From Mycobacteroides chelonae CCUG 47445 (lineage in GTDB: Bacteria; Actinomycetota; Actinomycetes; Mycobacteriales; Mycobacteriaceae): DNA of 64,000 bases. The stretch is taken from contig NZ_CP007220.1 in NCBI RefSeq assembly GCF_001632805.1, forward strand, positions 4,712,001 to 4,776,000. The letters are read 5' to 3'. The notes under the pieces are model-generated. The model did no database searches. It was not told the origin of the DNA and was given only the letters and a program-made list of their open reading frames with translations. Each line of letters begins with the position of its first letter. The stretch's first letter is position 1. The position numbers and the translations under genes are program-made. Below, piece after piece: positions 35,373 to 44,033 of the stretch.

Positions 35373-35952
35373 AGCGCAGTACACCGCCGACGACATCCTG
35401 GACGCTGCGCTGACCCTGGTGACCTCGGGCGGCCCGTCAGCGGCCACCGCCTCCGCCATCGGACGCGTCCTCGGAGCACCGTCAGGTTCGATCTATCACC
35501 GATTCGCTAGCCGCGATGAGCTCATGGCCCGGCTCTGGCTGCGATCGATCGCCCGCTATCAGAGCGGGATACTCGCGGCCCTGTGCCTGTCGGATCTCGA
35601 CGATGCACTTACGGCGACCATTGACCACGCATTCCAGTGGACAACGGCGAACCGCAACGAGGCGCAGCTGCTACTCCAGTACGAGAAAGCTGACCTGGTC
35701 GCGCACTGGCCCGACACCCTCGCCGCGGAGCTCACAACACTTAACTCCCGGGTCCGCATGGCGTTGCGCGATTACACCGAGCATCGGTTCGGCGCGATCA
35801 CTCCCGAACTGATCGACAAAACGATGTTCGCGTTGATCGACATGCCGTACGCAGCGGTGCGCCGTCACCTGCCCGACAGGGGAGAGCCCGCGCCGTGGTT
35901 GCGCGAGTTCGTCCGGACCAGCGCCCGGGAGCTTCTCGCCCGCGAGAGTTAG
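35362..35952 (+). CDS. TetR-family regulator
   Basis: This 196-aa protein has an N-terminal helix-turn-helix (YTADDILDAALTLVTSGG, then AIGRVLGAPSGSIYHRFASRDELMARLW) and a helical ligand-binding domain. The GTG at 35362 lies within the end of the thioesterase gene, so the two are co-translated. It overlaps the convergent acyl-CoA synthetase gene by 4 bp. It probably controls its own operon through the repeat at 34928. Confidence 0.88.
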   Translation: MGRKAQYTADDILDAALTLVTSGGPSAATASAIGRVLGAPSGSIYHRFASRDELMARLWLRSIARYQSGILAALCLSDLDDALTATIDHAFQWTTANRNEAQLLLQYEKADLVAHWPDTLAAELTTLNSRVRMALRDYTEHRFGAITPELIDKTMFALIDMPYAAVRRHLPDRGEPAPWLREFVRTSARELLARES

Positions 35953-37538
35953 ACCGTGGCGTATTTCTGACGCAGGGCCTTCTTATCGAGCTTGCCCAGC
36001 GCGGTCAGCGGCAGCGAGTCGGCGACGATCACGTGTTTGGGTGACTGCACCGAACCCTTGCGGTCCTTGACCGCGGACTGGATCTCGGAGGTCATCTTGG
36101 ACACCGCATCGCCGCTACGGTCGGCATCGGCACGCAGCACCACGATCGCCGTGACCGCCTCGCCCCACTTCTCGTCGGGCACCCCGATGACGCCGACCTG
36201 CGCCACCGAGGGATGTTCGGCCACAACGTCTTCCACCTCACGGGGGAACACGTTGAAACCACCGGTGACGATCATGTCCTTGGTCCGGTCGACGATAAAC
36301 CAGAAACCGTCTTCGTCTTCGCGTGCGACATCGCCGGTGCGCAGCCAGCCGTTTTTGAACGTGTCTGCGGTCTGTTCAGGCAGACCCCAGTAGCCGCCCG
36401 CCACCAGCGGCCCAGCCACACAGATCTCGCCGGGCTCACCCTGTTTCACCGGCTGGTCGTTCTCGTCGAGCAGCGCCGTGCGCAAAAACGCCGAGGGCCT
36501 GCCACAGCTGGAGAGCCGCTGGGTGTCGTGATCGCCCTTGGCCAGATAGCTGATGACCATGGGCGCTTCGGACTGACCGAAGTACTGCGCAAAGATCGGC
36601 CCGAATCGCTTGATTGCCTCCGCGAGCCGTACCGGGTTGATGGCCGAGGCGCCGTAGTAGACGGTCTGCAACGACGACAGGTCGCGGGTCTGAGAATCCG
36701 GGTGGTCCAGCAGCGCATAGATCATCGACGGCACCAGCATGGTGGCGGTGATCTTGTGCTCCTCGATCGCGGCCAGTACGGCGCCCGCGTCGAACTTGGG
36801 CAGCACCACCATTGACCCACCCTTCATCAGCGTCGGCATGAAGAACGCCGCACCGGCATGTGAAAGCGGGGTACACATCAGGAATTTGGGGCGATCCGGC
36901 CATTCCCACTCGGCCAGCTGGATCTGCGTCATGGTGAGAATCGACTGTGAGGTTCCGATGACGCCCTTGGGCTTACCCGTCGTGCCACCCGTGTAGGTGA
37001 GGCCGTTGATGTGATCCGGCGACAGGTTGATCGGAAGCAGCGCCCTCGCCTCAAAGTCGGCGGCCGCGGCAACCAGGTCATGTCCGACCTCGGCCAGCTC
37101 AGCGGGCACGGGGCCGAGCGTCAGCACGCGGGTCAGCGTCGGCACCTTCTCCACCAGAGCGGCGGCGCGCTCCACGAACTGCGGGGTGGGGTCGATGACG
37201 AGCGTGGTGATCTTGGCGTCGGCCAGTACATAGGCATGGTCGTCGAGCGATCCGAGCGGATGCAGTGCGGTACGCCGGGTGCCCAGCAGCTGCCCCGCAC
37301 CGATCACCAACAGCACCTCGGGGCGATTGAGTGCGAGCATGCCCTGGCCATCGGTGGGATCGGGCACCAGCGCGGTGAAGGCCTGTATGTACTTGCTGAT
37401 CTCATCGGCCATCTGGGCACCGGTGAGCGTGACATCCCCGAGCACCAGCGCGGGCGCGCTCGCGTTCTTTTTCAGCGCGGCGACCAGCAGGTGCCCGGAG
37501 TTGATCGACCCGTGTAGCGGGTCAAATGAGTCAGGCAT
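35949..37538 (-). CDS. fadD8: Acyl-CoA synthetase, FadD8-like
   Basis: This 529-aa AMP-forming acyl-CoA ligase has the P-loop TYTGGTTGKPKGV, the YYGASAI and GWLRTGDVAREDEDGFWFIVDRTKDMI motifs, and the terminal Lys in LTALGKLDKKALR. The text YRRTALHPLGSLDDHAY-like region (here GTRRTALHPLGSLDDHAY) is shared with M. tuberculosis FadD8 (Rv0551c) as I recall it. The ATG at 37538 is preceded by AAGGAG. A perfect 14-bp KstR-like palindrome lies 49 bp upstream, suggesting control with sterol or fatty acid catabolism. The true acid substrate is unknown. Confidence 0.9.
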   Translation of the reverse strand: MPDSFDPLHGSINSGHLLVAALKKNASAPALVLGDVTLTGAQMADEISKYIQAFTALVPDPTDGQGMLALNRPEVLLVIGAGQLLGTRRTALHPLGSLDDHAYVLADAKITTLVIDPTPQFVERAAALVEKVPTLTRVLTLGPVPAELAEVGHDLVAAAADFEARALLPINLSPDHINGLTYTGGTTGKPKGVIGTSQSILTMTQIQLAEWEWPDRPKFLMCTPLSHAGAAFFMPTLMKGGSMVVLPKFDAGAVLAAIEEHKITATMLVPSMIYALLDHPDSQTRDLSSLQTVYYGASAINPVRLAEAIKRFGPIFAQYFGQSEAPMVISYLAKGDHDTQRLSSCGRPSAFLRTALLDENDQPVKQGEPGEICVAGPLVAGGYWGLPEQTADTFKNGWLRTGDVAREDEDGFWFIVDRTKDMIVTGGFNVFPREVEDVVAEHPSVAQVGVIGVPDEKWGEAVTAIVVLRADADRSGDAVSKMTSEIQSAVKDRKGSVQSPKHVIVADSLPLTALGKLDKKALRQKYATV

Positions 37539-37586
37539 CGCGCTCCTTGAGTGGAATAGTCGCCGATCAGGCACTTCGCTCGACGT

Positions 37587-37600
37587 TAGAACATGTTCTA
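37587..37600. promoter_or_regulatory. KstR-type palindrome TAGAACATGTTCTA
   Basis: The 14-bp perfect palindrome TAGAACATGTTCTA fits the consensus TnnAACnnGTTnnA of KstR, the TetR-family repressor of mycobacterial cholesterol catabolism. It lies 49 bp upstream of the FadD8-like start and 90 bp upstream of the divergent small secreted protein gene, so it could govern either. Confidence 0.7.
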
Positions 37601-37690
37601 GTTTTGGGCAAGGATTGGCGCGTCGGCCCACGAGGCAGCACCCGACCCAATCCCCTCAAAAGAACCGAACATGCTTGCTAGGCTGGCTAA

Positions 37691-37951
37691 ATGCTCAAGT
37701 CCATGGTCGCCAGCACACTATTCGTCTCACTATCGATGTTTGCTACGGCTTTCGCGGGCGCCGATCCGGCAGACCCCGATCCGTTCAATCCCGCTGACTG
37801 CATCGGCAATGCCAATGCGGTCTGCAACGTTGGCCCATATGGCCCCAACAGCATGTCGAATCCTGCGAACCCGGCCAGCCCGCTGAATCCCAACAACCCC
37901 GCCAACCCGGCCAGCCCAATGAACCCGATGAATCGCCCGGGTCAGATCTGA
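37691..37951 (+). CDS. Small secreted protein with Asn-Pro repeats
   Basis: This 86-aa precursor has a signal peptide at about 1-22 (LKSMVASTLFVSLSMFATAFAGA), then a short acidic DPADPDPFNPADC segment and a Cys pair region (DCIGNANAVCNVGPYGP). The tail is made of repeated Asn-Pro/Ala-Ser-Pro units (NPANPASPLNP, NPANPASPMNP). The two Cys could form a disulfide. The gene is divergent from the FadD8-like gene. No function is known to me; exported repeat proteins of this kind occur in other mycobacteria. Confidence 0.75.
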   Translation: MLKSMVASTLFVSLSMFATAFAGADPADPDPFNPADCIGNANAVCNVGPYGPNSMSNPANPASPLNPNNPANPASPMNPMNRPGQI

Positions 37952-37963
37952 CGGGAGCACCCC

Positions 37964-39061
37964 TCAGGCTGCGGTGAATCCCTTGGCCCGCTGCGTGTCC
38001 CGGGCGCTCCACAGCGTCGACGTGATCTCCGCCTTCACCAGCGGGACCACCTCTTCGGCGAATCGACACAGGGTGTCCTTCTGCTCCTCGAAGTCAGCCT
38101 CGGGGCTCAATGAAATCGACTGGAACTCGTGGCCGAAGGCCTCATGCCACTGAATGATCTTCTCGGCCACGCGTTCCGGCGAACCAGCCAGCACCGGGCC
38201 ACGATCTGCCGCATCCTCGATGGATTCGAAGGAGGGAAACTTGCCGACGGCCTTCGGATGATCCTTGAGCCTGGCCATCTGCGCCAGGCGTGCCTCATAG
38301 ATCGGCCGGTACTGCGCGATGGCCTGTTCGGTCGTATCCGCCAGGTAGAGCCCTCCCGAACCCGCACCCACGTGCAGATTGGCTGGGTCGTGCCCGTTCT
38401 GCGCATACAGCTCCCGATACCTGTCAATGAGAATCTTGTAGTTCTCCTTGGGCTGCAAAGCATTTGCGGTGACTATCGGATCGCCCCACTTCGCGGCGAG
38501 TTCAACCGCGAACGTCGAGGTCGCCGACCCGTGCCAGATCCGGAACGGTCCGTCGTACGGCCTAGGCAGCGTTGTCGCGTCGGCCAGCGGATGCCGGTGC
38601 GTGCCTGTCCAGTCAACGTGTTCCTCGCGCAGTAGCCGCCGTAGCAGCTCATAGTTCTCTTGCAAGTACTCATACTGCTTGGCGATATCCAGCCCCATCA
38701 ACGGGTACTGCCGGTCCTCATTACCCTTCCCGATGACGATCTCCAGGCGACCGCGGCTCAGCTGGTCGATGGTGGCGAAGTCCTCCGCCGCACGCACCGG
38801 GTCCAAGAGCGAGAGCACCGTGACGCCGGTGGACAACAGGATCCGTTCGGTCGCCGCAGCCACCGCTCCCAGCAGTACCGTGGGCGCTGACGACAGCACG
38901 TCTCCCGCATGCCGCTCCCCGACCGCGAAGGAATCCAAACCCAGGCCCTCGGCCAAGACCGCGGTCTCGACCACGCGGTTCAGCCGGTCGGCGGCGGGTG
39001 TCAATGCTCCCGTTGCGGGGTTCGGTAGGTAGAAGACAATGTCGAGAAGCTGAAAACGCAT
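37964..39061 (-). CDS. LLM-class flavin-dependent oxidoreductase
   Basis: This 365-aa luciferase-like monooxygenase (TIM barrel) has VGERHAGDVLSSAPTVLLGA and STGVTVLSLLDPVRAAEDFATIDQLSRGRLEIVIGKG, the conserved family blocks. It would use FMN or F420; which cofactor is not clear from sequence. The ATG at 39061 is chosen because the family begins with a short beta-strand such as MRFQLLDIVFY; an in-frame start 186 bp upstream would overlap the divergent VOC gene. No partner flavin reductase gene is adjacent. Confidence 0.88.
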   Translation of the reverse strand: MRFQLLDIVFYLPNPATGALTPAADRLNRVVETAVLAEGLGLDSFAVGERHAGDVLSSAPTVLLGAVAAATERILLSTGVTVLSLLDPVRAAEDFATIDQLSRGRLEIVIGKGNEDRQYPLMGLDIAKQYEYLQENYELLRRLLREEHVDWTGTHRHPLADATTLPRPYDGPFRIWHGSATSTFAVELAAKWGDPIVTANALQPKENYKILIDRYRELYAQNGHDPANLHVGAGSGGLYLADTTEQAIAQYRPIYEARLAQMARLKDHPKAVGKFPSFESIEDAADRGPVLAGSPERVAEKIIQWHEAFGHEFQSISLSPEADFEEQKDTLCRFAEEVVPLVKAEITSTLWSARDTQRAKGFTAA

Positions 39062-39112
39062 ATCGCCAGTATGCCGAAACGGACCCCGGTCCGGCAGGGA
39101 GGAAATGTTCTG

Positions 39113-39772
39113 ATGATCACCGAACTGGACTCGGTGCTTCTCGACGTTCCGAATCTCGCTGATGCAAAGGCCGCCTATGCCCGGCTGCTCGGAACCGACA
39201 CCCCGCACCCCCAGCTCCACCTCGGGCTCCCCGATTGGGCACCGCACCCCGGATTGCTGTTCAGCGTCGCAGACCTGTCGTCCGCGGCCCGCACGCTCGA
39301 TCGCCGCGGCCTAGCACTGGCCTCGTACGGAGAGCTCGTGGCGGGACAGGCCGACGGACTCACCCTGGGACTACGCGAGCGACCGGCAACACACGCGGTC
39401 CCGGCGAGCGAGCAGATCGATCACCTGGTGCTGTTCTCCCCGAATCGCGACAGGATCATCGCAACGCTATCCGGACGACTCGGTTTCGATCTGCGCCTGG
39501 ACCGCATGCAGTCGTGGGGTGTACACCAACTGTTTTTCCGCTGCGCGGGCTTGGTGGTTGAGGTGGTGCTGCGCGATGACGACCCCGCCGGACCGGACTC
39601 GCTGTGGGGAATCGCCTGGCGCACCAACGATATTGACGCCTCTCATGCTCGGCTGACGGATGCCGACGTCACTCTCAGTGCCATCCGTGACGGCCATAAG
39701 CCGGGCACCAGAGTCGCGACGGTCAAAGATCCTGGGCTGGCAGTCCCCACAATTTTGATTGAACAGCGCTAG
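39113..39772 (+). CDS. VOC (glyoxalase/dioxygenase) superfamily protein
   Basis: This 219-aa protein has two vicinal-oxygen-chelate modules. The first is around ITELDSVLLDVPNLADAKAAYARLLG and the second around QIDHLVLFSPNRDRIIATLSGRLGFDLRLDR. The second contains possible metal ligands (His in IDHLVL and QLFFRCAGLVVEVVL). GGGAGGA lies upstream of the ATG at 39113. It is divergent from the LLM oxidoreductase. The enzymatic activity cannot be assigned. Confidence 0.8.
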   Translation: MITELDSVLLDVPNLADAKAAYARLLGTDTPHPQLHLGLPDWAPHPGLLFSVADLSSAARTLDRRGLALASYGELVAGQADGLTLGLRERPATHAVPASEQIDHLVLFSPNRDRIIATLSGRLGFDLRLDRMQSWGVHQLFFRCAGLVVEVVLRDDDPAGPDSLWGIAWRTNDIDASHARLTDADVTLSAIRDGHKPGTRVATVKDPGLAVPTILIEQR

Positions 39773-39793
39773 CCGCCGACTAGGTTGGGGTCT

Positions 39794-40678
39794 ATGACGA
39801 CTCCGAACCCGGGAAGCTGGCAACCCGACCCCGACGGACGATTCGAGTTCCGCTGGCACGACGGCCACCGCTGGACGGATCAGGTAGCCCATCAGGGAAA
39901 AGTCAGTTCAGCTCCGCTCGGAGGCTCCGCGCCGACCGCCCCACAGCCCAGCCCATCAACCCAAGTTGCACAACCGGCAGCACAGGCCCAACCTCTTGGA
40001 GACCAATTCTCGGGTATCAGTGGAGATTTGGTGGACGGCCGCTTCAGCGAGAATGAAGCCAAGCCGATCTCGAACCAGAACGCCAAACTGTTGCGCGTTC
40101 GTCTTGGCGAGCCATTCCTGGCGCGTCAAGGATCGATGGTGGCCTACCAGGGCAATGTCGATTTCGCCTTCGAAGGCGGCGGTGCGGCGAAGTTCTTGAA
40201 AAAGGCACTCACCGGAGAAGGCTTGCCGCTCATGCGGTGTTCGGGCCAGGGCGACGTATTCCTGGCCGAGCGTGCCTTCGACGTTCATCTACTAAACCTC
40301 AACAACGCGGGCCTTTCGATCAGCGGCAAGAACGTGCTGGCCTTCTCGGCAGGACTGAACTGGAACATCGAGCGGGTCAAGGGCGCCAGCATGGTCACCG
40401 GCGGCCTGTTCAACACGACATTGCGGGGAACGGGGTGGGTGGCCTTGACTACCGACGGTCCGCCGGTGGTGCTCAATGCCGCAGAGGCGCCGACATTCGC
40501 CGACACGAACGCGGTGGTGGCGTGGTCGGCCAACCTTCAGACACAGCTCAAGACGAGTTTCAAAGCCGGCGCCCTCATCGGCCGCGGTTCGGGCGAGGCA
40601 CTCCAGGTGTCATTCCAGGGCCAGGGATTCGTCATCGTGCAACCATCCGAGGGCGTTCCTGTCGTCACGGCCGGCTAG
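39794..40678 (+). CDS. DUF2510-AIM24 domain protein
   Basis: This 294-aa protein begins with an actinobacterial DUF2510 module (about 5-30, GSWQPDPDGRFEFRWHDGHRWTD), followed by a Pro/Gln/Ser linker. An AIM24 family beta-domain follows (about 80-290; LLRVRLGEPFLARQGSMVAYQGNVDF, FNTTLRGTGWVALTT). No signal peptide is seen; AIM24 proteins in bacteria are mostly of unknown role. It converges on the IclR gene with a 4-bp overlap. Confidence 0.82.
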   Translation: MTTPNPGSWQPDPDGRFEFRWHDGHRWTDQVAHQGKVSSAPLGGSAPTAPQPSPSTQVAQPAAQAQPLGDQFSGISGDLVDGRFSENEAKPISNQNAKLLRVRLGEPFLARQGSMVAYQGNVDFAFEGGGAAKFLKKALTGEGLPLMRCSGQGDVFLAERAFDVHLLNLNNAGLSISGKNVLAFSAGLNWNIERVKGASMVTGGLFNTTLRGTGWVALTTDGPPVVLNAAEAPTFADTNAVVAWSANLQTQLKTSFKAGALIGRGSGEALQVSFQGQGFVIVQPSEGVPVVTAG

Positions 40679-41532
40679 AGCGTCATCAGCCCCGACAGCT
40701 CCCGGGCCCCCCGGGTCAACGTCGCGATCAGTACTTCTCGCTCCGCGCGGGTCGCACTGGGCAGCAGCGGGCCCAGCTGAAGTTCGTAGGCGGCATCGGC
40801 ACCCACGAAGATGGGCGCCGCCAGATAACTGATGGGCAGCACATCCTCGGATATCAGCTCGTCGCGTGAGTACAGACGCGAGGTGAGCCGGGACAGCTGT
40901 CGCAACAGCCGTTCGCGAAGCGCCGCTTCCATCACCTCCGAGCCCGCCGAACCGAGCAGATCCGAGAGCAGGTCAACCATCCCGGTGTCGTCATGGTCGG
41001 GGCGGTAGATCACATATCCGCAGTCGGAAACCTGCCGCAGAAGCCGCTGGCCGTAACGCGCGCTCAAGCCGCGGGCGGTGCCGAGCCACTGCGCACGTTC
41101 GTCCGACGAACGCCAGGGCATCACGGCTGAACCCGCGGGAAAGGCCAGCGGTATCGTCTGCCCCACCGCGAATCCGGTGACAGCCCTACGTCCCGCCTGC
41201 GCTTTGGCGACGATCGTCAACGTCTTCGGACTGATTCGGCTGATGGTCGCCCCCGCCTGTGCTGTTCCGGCTATCCGGGCCAGCACGTCCTGAACCTCGC
41301 GGGGCATGGTCGCCTCAACCGCACGTGGAAGCGCCGACCCAACCCGATAACGAAGCTCACCGTCGCGCGTCAACCATCCCGCCGATTCCAGCTCGTTCAC
41401 CACGGCGGTGGCGGTGGCACGGGGAATACCCGTACTTGCGGCGATCTCGCTCAGCGATTTGGGTTGTGTTGCAGCAGCAAGCATTTCCACGATTCTTATG
41501 ACGCGTGCGGTCGGCGGTGAAATGGTCGGCAT
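40675..41532 (-). CDS. IclR-family regulator
   Basis: This 285-aa regulator has an N-terminal winged helix ([40 protein letters not shown]) and a C-terminal effector domain. The ATG at 41532 is preceded by GGGAGG. It is divergent from an SDR and a DapB-like dehydrogenase gene, with two overlapping inverted repeats in between, and probably regulates them in response to their substrate. Confidence 0.88.
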   Translation of the reverse strand: MPTISPPTARVIRIVEMLAAATQPKSLSEIAASTGIPRATATAVVNELESAGWLTRDGELRYRVGSALPRAVEATMPREVQDVLARIAGTAQAGATISRISPKTLTIVAKAQAGRRAVTGFAVGQTIPLAFPAGSAVMPWRSSDERAQWLGTARGLSARYGQRLLRQVSDCGYVIYRPDHDDTGMVDLLSDLLGSAGSEVMEAALRERLLRQLSRLTSRLYSRDELISEDVLPISYLAAPIFVGADAAYELQLGPLLPSATRAEREVLIATLTRGARELSGLMTL

Positions 41533-41579
41533 AGGTTCCCTCCCTCTTGCGCGTTGCATTGCTCAGGTCTACAGTGCAT

Positions 41580-41613
41580 CGACTATTCGCCCCAAAGTAG
41601 TCGAATATTCGAC
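41580..41613. promoter_or_regulatory. Two overlapping inverted repeats in the IclR-SDR divergent region
   Basis: GTCGAATATTCGAC (41600-41613) is a perfect 14-bp palindrome. CGACTA (41580-41585) pairs with TAGTCG (41598-41603), sharing bases with the first. The element lies 48-81 bp before the IclR start and just upstream of the GGAGG of the SDR gene. It is the expected operator position for control of both promoters. Confidence 0.6.
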
Positions 41614-41625
41614 ACGGAGGTAGAC

Positions 41626-42417
41626 ATGATTCTGGACCGCTTCAGGCTCGACGGCAACGTCGCGATCGTTACCGGCGCGGGTCGTGGACTGGGCGCGGCG
41701 ATCGCGGAGGCCTTCGCACAGGCGGGTGCCGATGTGCTGATCGCCTCGCGTACCGAATCCCAACTGCACGAGGTCGCCGCGAAGGTGGCCGCCGCGGGAC
41801 GTCAGGCCGAGGTGGTCGTGGCCGATCTCTCCGATACCGAGGCATCCGCCTCCCTGGCACAGAAAGCCGTCGACCGGTTCGGACGACTCGACATCGTCGT
41901 CAACAATGTGGGCGGCACTATGCCGAAGCCGTTCTTGGACACCACCAACGACGACCTCGCTGAGGCCTTCTCGTTCAACGTCCTCAACGGTCACGCGCTG
42001 TTACGTACCGCGGTGCCGCACCTGCTCAAGTCCGATAACGCCTCGGTTATCAACATCACGTCCACCATGGGCCGACTCCCGGGCCGCGCCTTCCTCGGAT
42101 ACTGCACCGCCAAGGGTGCACTTGCTCATTATACCCGCACGGCTGCAATGGATTTGAGTCCGAGAATTCGCGTCAACGGTATCGCCCCCGGCTCCATACT
42201 TACCTCTGCGCTGGAGGTCGTGGCGGGCAACGACGAAGTGCGCGGGACACTTGAGAAGAACACGCCGCTACACCGGCTGGGCGATCCGGCCGATATCGCG
42301 GCGGCCGCAATCTATCTCGCATCGCCCGCCGGCAGCTTCCTGACCGGCAAGGTGCTCGAAGTCGATGGTGGCCTCATCGCACCCAATCTCGACATTCCCT
42401 TACCCGACCTTTCCTGA
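41626..42417 (+). CDS. SDR-family oxidoreductase (hydroxysteroid dehydrogenase-like)
   Basis: This 263-aa classical SDR has the cofactor motif [14 protein letters not shown], catalytic Ser in NITSTMG and Tyr-x3-Lys in [11 protein letters not shown], plus a C-terminal [19 protein letters not shown]. The ATG at 41626 follows GGAGG. The layout resembles 7-alpha-hydroxysteroid dehydrogenases, but the substrate is not defined. It is followed after 22 bp by a DapB-like dehydrogenase, probably in one operon under the divergent IclR regulator. Confidence 0.88.
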   Translation: MILDRFRLDGNVAIVTGAGRGLGAAIAEAFAQAGADVLIASRTESQLHEVAAKVAAAGRQAEVVVADLSDTEASASLAQKAVDRFGRLDIVVNNVGGTMPKPFLDTTNDDLAEAFSFNVLNGHALLRTAVPHLLKSDNASVINITSTMGRLPGRAFLGYCTAKGALAHYTRTAAMDLSPRIRVNGIAPGSILTSALEVVAGNDEVRGTLEKNTPLHRLGDPADIAAAAIYLASPAGSFLTGKVLEVDGGLIAPNLDIPLPDLS

Positions 42418-42439
42418 TCGCTTTCTGAAGGGACCTGAC

Positions 42440-43513
42440 ATGACAAAGACACGCGTAGCCGTCTGGGGCACAGGAAATGTCGGCCAGCACGCGCTCGCCG
42501 GCGTGATCACCGACCCGAACATGGAACTCGTCGGCGTATGGGTATCCGGAGGCCATAAGGCCGGAAAGGACGCCGGCGAGCTGGCCGGGCTCGACACCAC
42601 CACCGGTGTCACCGCGACCACCGATGCCGCCGAGATCTTGGCACTCAAGCCCGACTGCGTGGTGTACACCGCTATGACCGACAACCGCCTGATGGAGGCG
42701 ATCGAGGACTTGCGCTCGATCCTGGCAGCCGGGATCAACGTCGCCGCCAGCGCGCCGGTGTTCCTGCAGTATCCGTGGGGCGTCCTGCCGGATAACATGC
42801 TGGAACCCATCGAAGCCGCAGCACGGGAAGGCAACTCGTCGATCTTTGTCGGTGGTATCGATCCTGGTTTTGCCAATGACCTACTGCCGCTGGCGCTCAT
42901 GGGTACCTGCCAGCATGTCGATCAGGTGCGCTGTATCGAGATCGTCGACTACGCGACGTACGACAGCGCAACGGTGATGTTCGACGTCATGGGCTTCGGT
43001 AGGCCGATGGACGAGACCCCCCTTCTGCTGCAACCGGGAGTACTATCGCTGGCCTGGGGTTCGGTGGTGCGGCAGCTCGCAGCCGGTCTGGGCATCGAAT
43101 TGGACGAGGTCACCGAGACGTACGAAAAGCTATCTGCTCCTGAAGATTTCGATATCTCCTCAGGACATATCCCCGCGGGCACCATGGCCGCGCTGCACTT
43201 CGAGGTTCGTGGGATGAAGGATGGCAAGGCGGTGACGGTCCTAGAGCACTTCACCCGTCTGCGCGAGGATCTAGCGCCGGACTGGCCACAGCCCGCACAC
43301 GAGGGTGGCACCTATCGTGTCGAGATCACCGGGGAGCCCAGCTACATACTGGATTTGGGCTCGTTCAGCACACACGGTGATCACAACTACGCCAATCTGA
43401 TCGCGACGGCGATGCGCGTGGTCAACGCGGTACCTGCCGTCGTCGCGGCCGATGCGGGTATCCGCACCACTTTGGACCTACCGCTGATCACGGGAAAGGG
43501 GCGCGCGCGATAG
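42440..43513 (+). CDS. DapB-like NAD(P)-dependent dehydrogenase of unknown substrate
   Basis: This 357-aa Rossmann-fold protein of the dihydrodipicolinate-reductase N-domain type resembles 2,4-diaminopentanoate dehydrogenases and many mycobacterial homologues. The motif VAVWGTGNVGQHALAGV binds the nucleotide; VGGIDPGFANDLLPLAL is a conserved family block. The ATG at 42440 follows GAAGGGA. Its 3' end overlaps the convergent membrane protein gene by 36 bp. It probably acts with the preceding SDR. Confidence 0.82.
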   Translation: MTKTRVAVWGTGNVGQHALAGVITDPNMELVGVWVSGGHKAGKDAGELAGLDTTTGVTATTDAAEILALKPDCVVYTAMTDNRLMEAIEDLRSILAAGINVAASAPVFLQYPWGVLPDNMLEPIEAAAREGNSSIFVGGIDPGFANDLLPLALMGTCQHVDQVRCIEIVDYATYDSATVMFDVMGFGRPMDETPLLLQPGVLSLAWGSVVRQLAAGLGIELDEVTETYEKLSAPEDFDISSGHIPAGTMAALHFEVRGMKDGKAVTVLEHFTRLREDLAPDWPQPAHEGGTYRVEITGEPSYILDLGSFSTHGDHNYANLIATAMRVVNAVPAVVAADAGIRTTLDLPLITGKGRAR

Positions 43514-43996
43514 CGTTCGGGCAATGCTCCCGGCGTGAATCCAGTTGCCCAGCCACACCGGCATCGCGAGCGCACCGCCAACCAATCCGAGCGGCCCGGG
43601 GAGCAGTGAAACGATTTGCAATGCGCACCACGCTAAACCCGTTGCACGCCAGATATTTCGATTGACATCGCTAATGGTCGGCGATGCCGAAAGGCTTCCG
43701 GCGATGTCGTTGACGATGAAGAAGTCTTCAACGAAGTTGAAGGGCAGGGCGAACATCAACCACACCGACCGAGGAGACCGCGTGCGCCCCCATTCGGGCA
43801 GGCGCACGAGAATGCGCTGCAGGGTAAGGCAATAGAGGGCTACCAGGCCGAAGAATGTCACGATGGTGGTCACCGCTGCCACTGGGCCGGTTGCGCTGAG
43901 TTCCCCGAGAATTCCCGATCCCCATCGCGGCGCCCATAGCGGCTGTAGCAGCAGTGCTACCACCGGGATGGTGAGCACCACGGTCCATGCACGCAT
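43478..43996 (-). CDS. Four-helix integral membrane protein, unknown function
   Basis: This 172-aa protein has hydrophobic segments at about 5-22, 36-60, 78-95 and 118-145. There is no recognisable motif beyond that. It ends inside the 3' end of the convergent dehydrogenase gene, which is unusual but does not require frameshift or truncation. Function is unknown. Confidence 0.65.
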   Translation of the reverse strand: MRAWTVVLTIPVVALLLQPLWAPRWGSGILGELSATGPVAAVTTIVTFFGLVALYCLTLQRILVRLPEWGRTRSPRSVWLMFALPFNFVEDFFIVNDIAGSLSASPTISDVNRNIWRATGLAWCALQIVSLLPGPLGLVGGALAMPVWLGNWIHAGSIARTLSRAPLSRDQR

Positions 43997-44033
43997 CAGC
44001 AGACCCTACTGGCGGCTCTTGCGTGGTGGAGGA

